Positions 57,852 to 64,000 of a DNA stretch of 64,000 nt are shown one piece after another. The translations under genes and the position numbers were made by a program. Every line of letters starts with the position of its first letter. The first letter of the stretch is position 1. Source of the DNA: Pseudomonas marincola (GTDB lineage Bacteria > Pseudomonadota > Gammaproteobacteria > Pseudomonadales > Pseudomonadaceae). The notes beneath the pieces were generated by a model. That model was not told where the DNA came from, made no database searches, and worked only from the letters and a program-made list of their open reading frames with translations. The stretch spans positions 124,001 to 188,000 of the forward strand of contig NZ_FPBC01000003.1 of NCBI RefSeq assembly GCF_900116605.1, given 5' to 3'.

Positions 57852-58823
57852 ATGCAGACGCTGTACCCGGAGATCAAGCCTTACGCACGCCATGAGTTGT
57901 CCGTCGAGGCGCCGCATGTGCTTTATGTCGATGAAAGCGGCTCGCCCGACGGCCTGCCGGTGGTCTTTGTTCACGGCGGCCCAGGCGCTGGTTGTGATGC
58001 GCTGAGCCGGCGCTTCTTCGACCCTAATCTCTATCGCATTATCACGTTTGATCAGCGCGGCTGTGGCCGTTCGACGCCGCATGCAAGCCTCGAAAACAAC
58101 ACCACCTGGGATCTGGTGGCTGACATGGAGATAATCCGTGAGCACCTGAATATCGATAAATGGGTGCTGTTTGGCGGTTCCTGGGGTTCAACCTTGTCGC
58201 TGGCCTACGCGCAAACCCACCCCGACCGGGTTAGCGCCCTGATTCTGCGTGGCATCTTCCTGTGCCGTCAGCAGGAATTACAGTGGTTCTATCAGCAAGG
58301 TGCGAGCCGCATGTTCCCGGATTTCTGGCAGGACTATGTCGCGCCAATCCCTGTTGATGAGCGTGGCGATATGATTCAGGCCTTCTACAAGCGCCTCACC
58401 GGCCCTGATCAGATCGCCCAGATGCACGCTGCCAAGGCCTGGTCGACGTGGGAAGGGCGTACTGCCACCCTGCGCCCCAATCCGCAGGTGGTGGAGCGTT
58501 TCAGCGAGGCGCACCGTGCGCTGTCGATTGCGCGCATCGAGTGCCATTACTTCGTCAACAACGCCTTTCTTGAGCCGAATCAGCTGCTCAATAACATGCC
58601 AAACATCGCCCACTTGCCGGGCATAATCGTGCACGGCCGGTACGATGTGATCTGCCCGCTTGAGAACGCCTGGGAGCTGCATCAGGCCTGGCCGAATAGC
58701 GAGTTGCAGATTATCCGCGATGCCGGGCACGCGGCCTCGGAAGTCGGCACCACCGATGCGCTGGTGCGAGCGGCCGATCAAATCGCCCATCGTCTACTCA
58801 ACTTGGCACCGGATGAAGCATGA
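57852..58823 (+). CDS. pip: Proline iminopeptidase
   Basis: 323-residue alpha/beta-hydrolase that removes N-terminal proline from peptides (S33 family). Oxyanion-hole motif [26 protein letters not shown], nucleophile elbow [13 protein letters not shown], catalytic Asp in [10 protein letters not shown] and His in [12 protein letters not shown] 57852 is preceded by AGGAG. It overlaps dtd by four bases (ATGA), a coupling also seen in other Pseudomonas. Confidence 0.95.
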   Translation: MQTLYPEIKPYARHELSVEAPHVLYVDESGSPDGLPVVFVHGGPGAGCDALSRRFFDPNLYRIITFDQRGCGRSTPHASLENNTTWDLVADMEIIREHLNIDKWVLFGGSWGSTLSLAYAQTHPDRVSALILRGIFLCRQQELQWFYQQGASRMFPDFWQDYVAPIPVDERGDMIQAFYKRLTGPDQIAQMHAAKAWSTWEGRTATLRPNPQVVERFSEAHRALSIARIECHYFVNNAFLEPNQLLNNMPNIAHLPGIIVHGRYDVICPLENAWELHQAWPNSELQIIRDAGHAASEVGTTDALVRAADQIAHRLLNLAPDEA

Positions 58824-59257
58824 AAGCACTGATTCAACGTGTTAGCAGTGCGCGGGTCGAGGTGGCTGCAACCTGCGTGGGCGCTATCGAGCAAGGCTTG
58901 CTGGTGCTGGTTGGCGTCGAGCCGCAGGATGATCAGGCGAGCGCCAGCAAGATGCTCCACAAGCTGCTCAACTACCGGGTATTCAGTGATGCAGATGGCA
59001 AGATGAATCTGTCGCTGAGCGATGTGCAGGGCGGGTTGTTGCTGGTTTCGCAGTTCACGTTGGCGGCTAATACCAAAAGCGGTCTGCGCCCGAGCTTTTC
59101 CAGTGCCGCGCCGCCACAGCAAGGTGCTCAGGTATTCGATGAGTTGGTCGCGATGGCGCGCAGCAAGCACGCGCAAGTGGCGACCGGCGAGTTTGGTGCC
59201 GACATGCAGGTGCATCTGGTCAATGACGGGCCGGTAACCTTCCTGCTGGAAACCTGA
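58820..59257 (+). CDS. dtd: D-aminoacyl-tRNA deacylase
   Basis: 145-residue homodimeric enzyme that hydrolyses D-amino acids mischarged on t[18 protein letters not shown] at the N terminus, [27 protein letters not shown] (the SQFTL and Gly-cisPro-type regions) and the end motif [17 protein letters not shown] are typical. Translationally coupled to pip; followed by a long-stem terminator. Confidence 0.95.
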   Translation: MKALIQRVSSARVEVAATCVGAIEQGLLVLVGVEPQDDQASASKMLHKLLNYRVFSDADGKMNLSLSDVQGGLLLVSQFTLAANTKSGLRPSFSSAAPPQQGAQVFDELVAMARSKHAQVATGEFGADMQVHLVNDGPVTFLLET

Positions 59258-59281
59258 TACGCACTTTTCCGCGATCACATA

Positions 59282-59325
59282 AACGCCTGCGAAGCCCTCT
59301 GAAATCTGGCTTCGCAGGCGTTTTG
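59282..59325. terminator. Long-stem terminator between dtd and the isomerase gene
   Basis: AACGCCTGCGAAGCC and GGCTTCGCAGGCGTT form a perfect 15-bp stem, followed by TTTTGCGTT on the plus strand. It serves both convergent genes. Confidence 0.85.
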
Positions 59326-59328
59326 CGT

Positions 59329-59919
59329 TCAACCGTTTGCCAGTGCTTCGCTAACGAAGTCGAGGCGGTCCTGGCCGAAGAACAGCTGCTCACCAACAAA
59401 CATCGTAGGGGCACCGAATGCGCCGCGCTTGATGGCGTCTTCGGTAATGGTCTTGAGACGTTCCTTGACCGCCTCATCGCTGACCATCGCCAAGAAGGCT
59501 TGCGGATCGAAGCCGTTATTGGCTAGGACTTCGCCGAGTACCTGCGGGTCGCCGAGGTTCTGTTTGTCGACCCACATGGCGCGAAACACGCATTCGACGT
59601 AACGCGCGAAATGTTCGGTGCCCAAATAGCCTGCCGCGCCGCGCATCAGGGTAATCGTGTTGATCGGGAAGTGCGGGTTGAAATTCATCTCGACCTGATA
59701 GCGCTTAGCGAAGCGGGCCAGGTCCTGAAACATGTAGCGGCCCTTGCTGGGGATCATCGCCGGCGACTGGTTGCCAGTGGCCTTGAATACTGCACCCAGC
59801 AGCATCGGCTGCCAGATGATTTCGGCGCCTGCCTGCTGGGTTATTTCAGGCAGTTGAGTCCAGGCCAGATAACTTGCTGGGCTGCCAAAGTCGAAAAAGA
59901 ACTCTACGGTTTTACTCAT
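59329..59919 (-). CDS. 2-hydroxychromene-2-carboxylate isomerase family protein (DsbA-fold, kappa GST-like)
   Basis: 196 residues of the NahD/HCCA isomerase family: VEFFFDFGSPASYLAW at the N terminus with S13 in the glutathione-binding position in place of the DsbA cysteine, helical insert (~60-150) and GAFGAPTMFVGEQLFFGQDRL at the C terminus with the cis-Pro. True HCCA isomerase acts in naphthalene breakdown; no other such genes are here, so a general glutathione-dependent isomerase or transferase role is likelier. It follows the SDR gene by 45 bases on the same strand. Confidence 0.85.
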   Translation of the reverse strand: MSKTVEFFFDFGSPASYLAWTQLPEITQQAGAEIIWQPMLLGAVFKATGNQSPAMIPSKGRYMFQDLARFAKRYQVEMNFNPHFPINTITLMRGAAGYLGTEHFARYVECVFRAMWVDKQNLGDPQVLGEVLANNGFDPQAFLAMVSDEAVKERLKTITEDAIKRGAFGAPTMFVGEQLFFGQDRLDFVSEALANG

Positions 59920-59964
59920 AATGATGTGCTCATGTCAGCGATTTATTGTTGTGTGCCCGTGCGC

Positions 59965-60693
59965 TCAGAAGGTTTCCTGCCAGGGGCGCAGATCCATCTC
60001 ATGAACCCAGCAATCTCGCGGCTGGATGTGAATATTCCAGTAGGTGTCGGCGATGTGATCGGGGTTGAGAATGCCATCCTGATCCTTCTTCGCGTACATC
60101 TCGGGAAAGGTTTCGCGGATAAACGCGGTGTCGATGGCGCCATCAATGATCGGGTGCGCAACATGAATGCCCTTGGGGCCTAGTTCACGGGCCATGCTCT
60201 GGGCCAGTGCGCGCAAAGCAAACTTGGCTCCGGCGAAAGCACAGAAACCGTTGCCGCCGCGCAGTGATGCCGTGGCGCCGGTGAAAATGATGGTGCCTTG
60301 ATTACGTGGCAGCATCACTCGCGCCGCTTCGCGACCGGTGAGAAAACCCGACAGCGCAGCCATCTCCCAGACCTTGCGGTACACGCGCTCGGTGGTTTCG
60401 GTAATCGAGAACCGCACATTGGCGCCAATGTTGAACACCACAACTTCCAGCGGGCCGACCTCACGCTCAATGGTCTCGACCATTTCGACCACCTGGCTCT
60501 CGATACGGGCGTCACAACCAAAGGCTCTGGCCTGACCTCCGGCGCTGGTGATGTCGTCCACCAGCGGCTGCAATTTCTCGGCATTACGCCGCGCCACACA
60601 CGCCACATAGCCTTCGCGGGCAAACCGTTTGGCAATTGCCGAGCCGGTTGCATCGCCCGCGCCCACCACCAGAATCGCTTTTTGTTGGTTCAT
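59965..60693 (-). CDS. SDR-family protein lacking the catalytic tyrosine
   Basis: 242 residues with a short-chain dehydrogenase fold, but with an altered nucleotide loop (VVGAGDATGSAIAKRF) and F153 instead of the catalytic tyrosine in FAGAKFAL (the lysine, K157, is kept). I recall an SDR subgroup with just this Phe-for-Tyr change. Normal SDR chemistry is therefore doubtful, and a binding or non-classical reductase role is possible. The C terminus is distinctive (NIHIQPRDCWVHEMDLRPWQE). Operon with the isomerase, divergent from hxlR. Confidence 0.85.
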   Translation of the reverse strand: MNQQKAILVVGAGDATGSAIAKRFAREGYVACVARRNAEKLQPLVDDITSAGGQARAFGCDARIESQVVEMVETIEREVGPLEVVVFNIGANVRFSITETTERVYRKVWEMAALSGFLTGREAARVMLPRNQGTIIFTGATASLRGGNGFCAFAGAKFALRALAQSMARELGPKGIHVAHPIIDGAIDTAFIRETFPEMYAKKDQDGILNPDHIADTYWNIHIQPRDCWVHEMDLRPWQETF

Positions 60694-60706
60694 TTTTGCC
60701 TCGATG

Positions 60707-60753
60707 GGTTCTATTTTGGAACTTATAAGATAGTCAGTTCCATTTTAGAACTT
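60707..60753. promoter_or_regulatory. Twin palindromic operators between the SDR and hxlR genes
   Basis: GGTTCTATTTTGGAACTT (60707-60724) and AGTTCCATTTTAGAACTT (60736-60753) match at 15 of 18 positions and start 29 bases apart. Each is an imperfect palindrome (AGTTC/GAACT). They fill the divergent promoter region, so they are probably sites for the adjacent HxlR regulator. Confidence 0.7.
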
Positions 60754-60793
60754 GTCAAGCTACTCTAACACCGTACTCGACGGAGGCTGATTA

Positions 60794-61288
60794 ATGCGCT
60801 GGGAACAACTGGACCAACAACCGTGCTCGCTGGCGCGCACGCTCTCGGTGGTGGGCGATCGCTGGACGCTGCTGGTGCTACGCGAATGCTTTCTAGGCGT
60901 GCGGCGTTTCGATGAGTTTGAAAGTCGCCTCGGTGTTACCCGCCATGTGCTGGCTGACCGCCTGAAAAAACTGGTGGAGGCCGAGGTTCTGGTCAAACAG
61001 GCTTATCAGCAGCGGCCTGTGCGCGAGGAATACCGGCTGACGCCGAAAGGACGGGATCTGTATCCGGCGGTATTGGCGCTGGTCAATTGGGGAGACCGCC
61101 ACATGAGCGGCGCAGAAGGCCCGCCGATTCGACATATCCACAAGCCCTGTGGCCAGCACATGCATGGCGTACTGGTGTGCTCCGAGTGCGGTGAGCCGTT
61201 GCAAGCCGCTGAGGTGATGCTGGAAGAGGGCGAGGCGTTTCGCGGGCAGCTATTACCCGCGCACTGGCATCAGCAGGGCGAGCGCTAA
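60794..61288 (+). CDS. HxlR-family transcriptional regulator
   Basis: 164 residues: the winged helix-turn-helix of the HxlR/MarR-like family (PCSLARTLSVVGDRWTLLVLRECFLGVRRFDEFESRLGVTRHVLADRLKKL), with a conserved early cysteine (C11) that in some members senses quinones or electrophiles. An extra C-terminal ~55 residues has a zinc-ribbon-like pattern (HKPCGQHMHGVLVCSECGEPL). CGGAGG precedes the ATG. Divergent from the SDR-isomerase operon, which it probably represses through the twin palindromes. Confidence 0.9.
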   Translation: MRWEQLDQQPCSLARTLSVVGDRWTLLVLRECFLGVRRFDEFESRLGVTRHVLADRLKKLVEAEVLVKQAYQQRPVREEYRLTPKGRDLYPAVLALVNWGDRHMSGAEGPPIRHIHKPCGQHMHGVLVCSECGEPLQAAEVMLEEGEAFRGQLLPAHWHQQGER

Positions 61289-61295
61289 CAGGAAC

Positions 61296-62003
61296 TTAGA
61301 ACAAGCGCGCGAGCAGGGCGGTAACGGCCGTCTCGACGCGCAGGATGCGTTGTCCGAGTTGCACCGGTGTCATCCCCGCGCCTTGCAGTAAATCGATCTC
61401 ATAGGGGATCCAGCCGCCTTCCGGACCTATCGCCAGGGTAACTGCCTGAGTCACTGCGCGTGGGCACTCCGGGTATTCGCCGGGGTGTCCGACCAGCGCC
61501 AGACTGCCTGCGGCTAGTTGCGGCAAGCGATCTTCGACAAAGGGTTTGAAGCGTTTCTCGATGATCACCTCGGGCAGCACAGTATCGCGTGCCTGCTCCA
61601 GGCCCAGAATCAGTTGCTCACGAATGGCTTCGGGGTGCAGAAACGGCGTTTGCCAGAAGCTCTTCTCGACCCGATAGCTGTTAAGCAAAACCAGGCGCGG
61701 TACGCCCATGCTGCTGACGGTTTGTAGCACGCGGCGCAGCATTTTCGGCCTGGGCATGGCGAGCAGCAGCGTCAGCGGTAATTTGGCGGGAGGCGGCTGG
61801 TTGAGTTCGATCTGGATTTCGGCCTGATCGCTGCCCAGCTGCAAGATCTTGCCTGTGCCCATCAGGCCATCAAGGCGGCCCACGCGCAGGGTGTCGCCGG
61901 TTTCGGCGCGGTGCACTTCATGCAAATGCTGCAACCGCCGGCCGCGCAACAGGGCGCGGTCGGTGGTGATGAAATCAGCATCTTCGAGGAGCAGTAAATT
62001 CAC
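61296..62003 (-). CDS. rsmE: 16S rRNA (uracil-1498-N3)-methyltransferase
   Basis: 235-residue SPOUT-class enzyme with an N-terminal PUA-like domain ([28 protein letters not shown]) and the knotted catalytic domain ([41 protein letters not shown]). It methylates U1498 of 16S rRNA in the 30S subunit. It is the last gene of the hisI-hisE-tatABC-rsmE run and overlaps tatC by four bases. Confidence 0.94.
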   Translation of the reverse strand: MNLLLLEDADFITTDRALLRGRRLQHLHEVHRAETGDTLRVGRLDGLMGTGKILQLGSDQAEIQIELNQPPPAKLPLTLLLAMPRPKMLRRVLQTVSSMGVPRLVLLNSYRVEKSFWQTPFLHPEAIREQLILGLEQARDTVLPEVIIEKRFKPFVEDRLPQLAAGSLALVGHPGEYPECPRAVTQAVTLAIGPEGGWIPYEIDLLQGAGMTPVQLGQRILRVETAVTALLARLF

Positions 62004-62836
62004 GGTTGAGCAGCAGGCGGCTGGTCGTCGTGGCCTGTCTCGGCATCGCGGGTTGGCGTGCTGGCTGGCGCATCTTCAGGCATTTCGTCTTCTTCGCTGT
62101 ATTCGCTGCGGCGTTTCACCAGCGCGCCAAACAGCAAGCCGGTCTCGAACAGCATCCACATCGGCACCGCGAGCAAGGTTTGCGAGAAAATATCCGGCGG
62201 GGTCAACACCATGCCGATGGCGAAGCAGCCAACGATCACGTAGGGGCGGCTCTTGCGCAGGGTTTCGACTTCGATGATGCCGACCCAGATCAGCAGGAAG
62301 GTCGCGACCGGAATCTCGAAGGCCACGCCGAAGGCAAAGAACAGGGTGAGCACGAAGTCGAGATACTGGCCGATGTCGGTCATCATCTCGACGCCTTCCG
62401 GGGTCACGCTGGCAAAGAAGCCGAACATGATCGGGAACACGACAAAGTAGGCGAATGCCATGCCGCCGTAGAACAGGAAAATGCTGGAGATCAGCAGCGG
62501 TACGGCAATGCGCTTCTCGTGCTTGTACAGGCCGGGCGCGATGAAACCCCAGATCTGCTGCAGGATGATCGGCATCGACAGGAACAGGGCGACCATCAAG
62601 GTCAGCTTGAACGGCGTCAGGAACGGCGATGCCACGCCGGTCGCGATCATGGTGGCGCCTGCGGGCAGGTACGCACGCAGTGGCGCGGCGACGAGCGCGT
62701 AGATGTCTTGAGAGAAGTAAAACAGTCCGGCAAACAGCAGCAGTACTGCAACAACGCTACGCAGCACCCGTGTGCGCAACTCAGTCAGGTGCGAGATCAG
62801 GGGCATTTCCTGATCGCTTTGGCTATCTCGGCTCAT
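62000..62836 (-). CDS. tatC: Sec-independent protein translocase TatC
   Basis: 278 residues, six membrane helices; with TatB it binds the twin-arginine signal peptide. The cytoplasmic N terminus has the conserved [17 protein letters not shown], the [10 protein letters not shown] and PGLYKHEKR loops are present, and helix V holds the [16 protein letters not shown] motif. The C-terminal tail is long, acidic and proline-rich. It overlaps tatB and rsmE by four bases each. Confidence 0.96.
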   Translation of the reverse strand: MSRDSQSDQEMPLISHLTELRTRVLRSVVAVLLLFAGLFYFSQDIYALVAAPLRAYLPAGATMIATGVASPFLTPFKLTLMVALFLSMPIILQQIWGFIAPGLYKHEKRIAVPLLISSIFLFYGGMAFAYFVVFPIMFGFFASVTPEGVEMMTDIGQYLDFVLTLFFAFGVAFEIPVATFLLIWVGIIEVETLRKSRPYVIVGCFAIGMVLTPPDIFSQTLLAVPMWMLFETGLLFGALVKRRSEYSEEDEMPEDAPASTPTRDAETGHDDQPPAAQP

Positions 62837-63222
62837 GGTTGTGAGGCTTTATCCTGGCTGGCGTCTGGAGTAGGAGAGGGCGGTGTTTGCGGCTTGGCAA
62901 CCTCGGCAGCCGGCGTGCTGGTTGCCGGCTTGGGCTCTGCAGGCGTTGGCTCGGTGTTGGCGGTAAACGGGGCGGTGATCTCTTGTTTCATCGCCTTCAT
63001 TTCGCGCTCAAGGTCGAGAATCTGCTCGTTGTGCAGTTGCCGGCGAATTTCGTCGGCGCCTATCTCGCGCTCAACTTCAGCCTTCATGGTGTTGAAGCTG
63101 CGTTTGATACGGCCAATCCATAGCCCGGCAGTGCGCACCGCTCCCGGCAACCTTTCGGGGCCAAGAACCAATAATGCGACCAAGCCAACCAATAGCAGCT
63201 CGGAAAAACCTACATCGAACAT
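62833..63222 (-). CDS. tatB: Sec-independent protein translocase TatB
   Basis: 129 residues: N-terminal membrane helix with the key glutamate ([26 protein letters not shown]), amphipathic helix, and a charged tail with a proline/alanine/threonine-rich end (~95-129). E8 and the LGPERLP hinge separate TatB from TatA. It overlaps tatC by four bases; 115 bases with a large hairpin separate it from tatA. Confidence 0.95.
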   Translation of the reverse strand: MFDVGFSELLLVGLVALLVLGPERLPGAVRTAGLWIGRIKRSFNTMKAEVEREIGADEIRRQLHNEQILDLEREMKAMKQEITAPFTANTEPTPAEPKPATSTPAAEVAKPQTPPSPTPDASQDKASQP

Positions 63223-63260
63223 GAGGACGTGCTCTCAGGGTGCCAGGATAAAACCACTGC

Positions 63261-63312
63261 GCCTGCAAGCAGCCAAATGTCCGCTCAATCGGGCGTTTGG
63301 CTGCTTGCAGGC
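63261..63312 (-). other. Long stem-loop between tatA and tatB
   Basis: A perfect 17-bp stem (63261-63277 with 63296-63312), extendable by about six further pairs including wobbles, lies 25 bases after the tatA stop codon. It has no strong thymine run on the tat strand. Candidate partial terminator, RNA-processing site or 3' stabiliser that would raise tatA over tatBC. Confidence 0.7.
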
Positions 63313-63337
63313 ATTGTTCACAAAAAATCAGCGCTGC

Positions 63338-63571
63338 TTAGTCTTTCTTGGCAGGCTCTTCGACTTTGTGCGCCTGGGCATCAATCGTCTGCCCTTGCTT
63401 CTCTTCAACGGAAGGCTTTTCGGCCTCGTCGGTATTCATCGATTTACGAAAGCCTTTGATCGCATCACCGATGTCCGAGCCCATGCCTTTGAGGCGTTTG
63501 GTACCGAACAGCATGACCACGATCAGCAGGATGATCAGGAGTTGCCAGATGCTAATGCCACCGAAACCCAT
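63338..63571 (-). CDS. tatA: Sec-independent protein translocase TatA
   Basis: 77 residues: short membrane helix ([40 protein letters not shown]) with the FGTKRL hinge and amphipathic helix of TatA, then a charged tail. TatA forms the translocation pore after recruitment by TatBC. GGAG lies upstream of the ATG. First of the tat genes, after hisE. Confidence 0.95.
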   Translation of the reverse strand: MGFGGISIWQLLIILLIVVMLFGTKRLKGMGSDIGDAIKGFRKSMNTDEAEKPSVEEKQGQTIDAQAHKVEEPAKKD

Positions 63572-63598
63572 GCGAATTACTCCGTTGTTATCATTAGA

Positions 63599-63931
63599 TT
63601 AGGATTGTGGACGTGCGGCTTTTTCCGCATGCCCAGAAAGTCCAAAACGTCTGTCCAGCTCATCAAGCACAGCTTGCGGATGTTGCCCCAGCGAGGCCAG
63701 CATCACCATGCTGTGAAACCACAAGTCAGCAGTTTCGTAGATCACGTCACTGCAATCACCACTGTTTGCCGCGTCTTTAGCCGCAATAATGGTTTCAATA
63801 GATTCTTCGCCAAGCTTCTCAAGAATCTTGTTTAGGCCCTTGGCGTACAAACTCGCCACGTAGGAGGAGTCCGCAGCGGCGCCTTTGCGTGATTCGAGCA
63901 CTTCGGCCAGTCGGTTGAGCGTATCAGTCAT
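63599..63931 (-). CDS. hisE: Phosphoribosyl-ATP pyrophosphatase
   Basis: 110 residues of the MazG-like helical HisE family: [31 protein letters not shown] (with the EExxE metal-binding glutamates) and [21 protein letters not shown]. It carries out step 2 of histidine synthesis, hydrolysing phosphoribosyl-ATP. Separate from hisI (not fused), but the two genes overlap by eight bases. Confidence 0.95.
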   Translation of the reverse strand: MTDTLNRLAEVLESRKGAAADSSYVASLYAKGLNKILEKLGEESIETIIAAKDAANSGDCSDVIYETADLWFHSMVMLASLGQHPQAVLDELDRRFGLSGHAEKAARPQS

Positions 63932-64000
63932 GGCCGTTTCCCTTCTGGTAAATACTCTGCGGGTCTTTGATCACCGCATCAACGGTTTTCCAGCCGCCAT
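63924..64000 (-). CDS. hisI: Phosphoribosyl-AMP cyclohydrolase, C-terminal end
   Basis: The last 24 codons of a minus-strand gene that enters from the right edge. The tail reads [19 protein letters not shown] before the end, matching the C terminus of Pseudomonas HisI, the enzyme for step 3 of histidine synthesis. It overlaps the hisE start by eight bases, which supports the identification. Confidence 0.85.
   Translation of the reverse strand, partial: GGWKTVDAVIKDPQSIYQKGNGHD

Noticed and set aside
62006..63835. Long open frame (609 codons) antisense to tatC, tatB, tatA and hisE
   Set aside because: Composition is dominated by His/Gln/Arg-rich repeats typical of antisense frames, and four well-established genes cover the other strand.

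Overview
The window is a continuous, gene-dense piece of chromosome from a member of the genus Pseudomonas (moderate GC, judged by eye). The evidence is the set of genes and their order: hemB-ppk1/ppx-trxA-rho-ubiD, fau-6S RNA-zapA / ygfB-pepP-ubiH-ubiI, gcvT-gcvH, DUF47-pit-argE-argA, ntrC-ntrB-glnA-thiI-typA, the autotransporter esterase estA, fbp, pip-dtd, rsmE-tatCBA-hisE-hisI. From memory of PAO1, this follows the PA5243-to-PA5066 stretch in the same order, but with many PAO1 loci absent in between, so the region is compact. I see no tRNA, rRNA operon, insertion sequence, prophage or CRISPR array.

Layout. 0-10.4 kb: end of a sterol-desaturase-like gene, haem synthesis (hemB), polyphosphate synthesis and breakdown (ppk1 and ppx, convergent and overlapping), thioredoxin, Rho, UbiD and a ferredoxin-type reductase. 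10.4-13.3 kb: an accessory catabolic cassette (FAH-type hydratase plus TauD-type dioxygenase) divergent from an AraC regulator, with a tandem direct repeat between them. 13.4-19.2 kb: quinone oxidoreductase, FliL-like protein, a CHASE-PAS-GGDEF cyclase, an EVE protein, a 42-residue membrane peptide, fau, 6S RNA, zapA. 19.4-24.4 kb: ygfB-pepP-ubiH-DUF4442-ubiI, an aminopeptidase and ubiquinone hydroxylation operon. 24.5-27.2 kb: periplasmic iron-binding protein and permease. 27.4-34 kb: gcvT-gcvH without gcvP, QmcA/NfeD membrane pair, an orphan GspE-like ATPase, CYTH-CHAD protein. 34-39 kb: phosphate transport and arginine synthesis. 39-46.3 kb: nitrogen regulation (ntrBC, glnA) with two DUF4124 paralogues between them. 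46.5-52 kb: thiI, typA, cptA-like lipid A/core phosphoethanolamine transferase. 52-59 kb: cysteine-cluster protein, estA, fbp, lipoproteins, pip, dtd. 59.3-61.3 kb: a small redox cassette with an HxlR regulator and twin operators. 61.3-64 kb: rsmE, Tat translocase, hisE and the end of hisI.

The window is mostly housekeeping and I do not find a convincing new multi-gene system. The best leads are regulatory and small-gene features: a 42-residue membrane peptide whose ribosome binding site is folded into a hairpin behind a Crc/Hfq-type motif; a rho leader with no Shine-Dalgarno sequence and a six-codon upstream ORF that overlaps the rho start; a 17-bp perfect stem between tatA and tatB; 20-bp-phased direct repeats in front of the AraC gene; twin palindromes in front of the HxlR gene; and a complete enteric-style sigma-54/NtrC layout at glnA.
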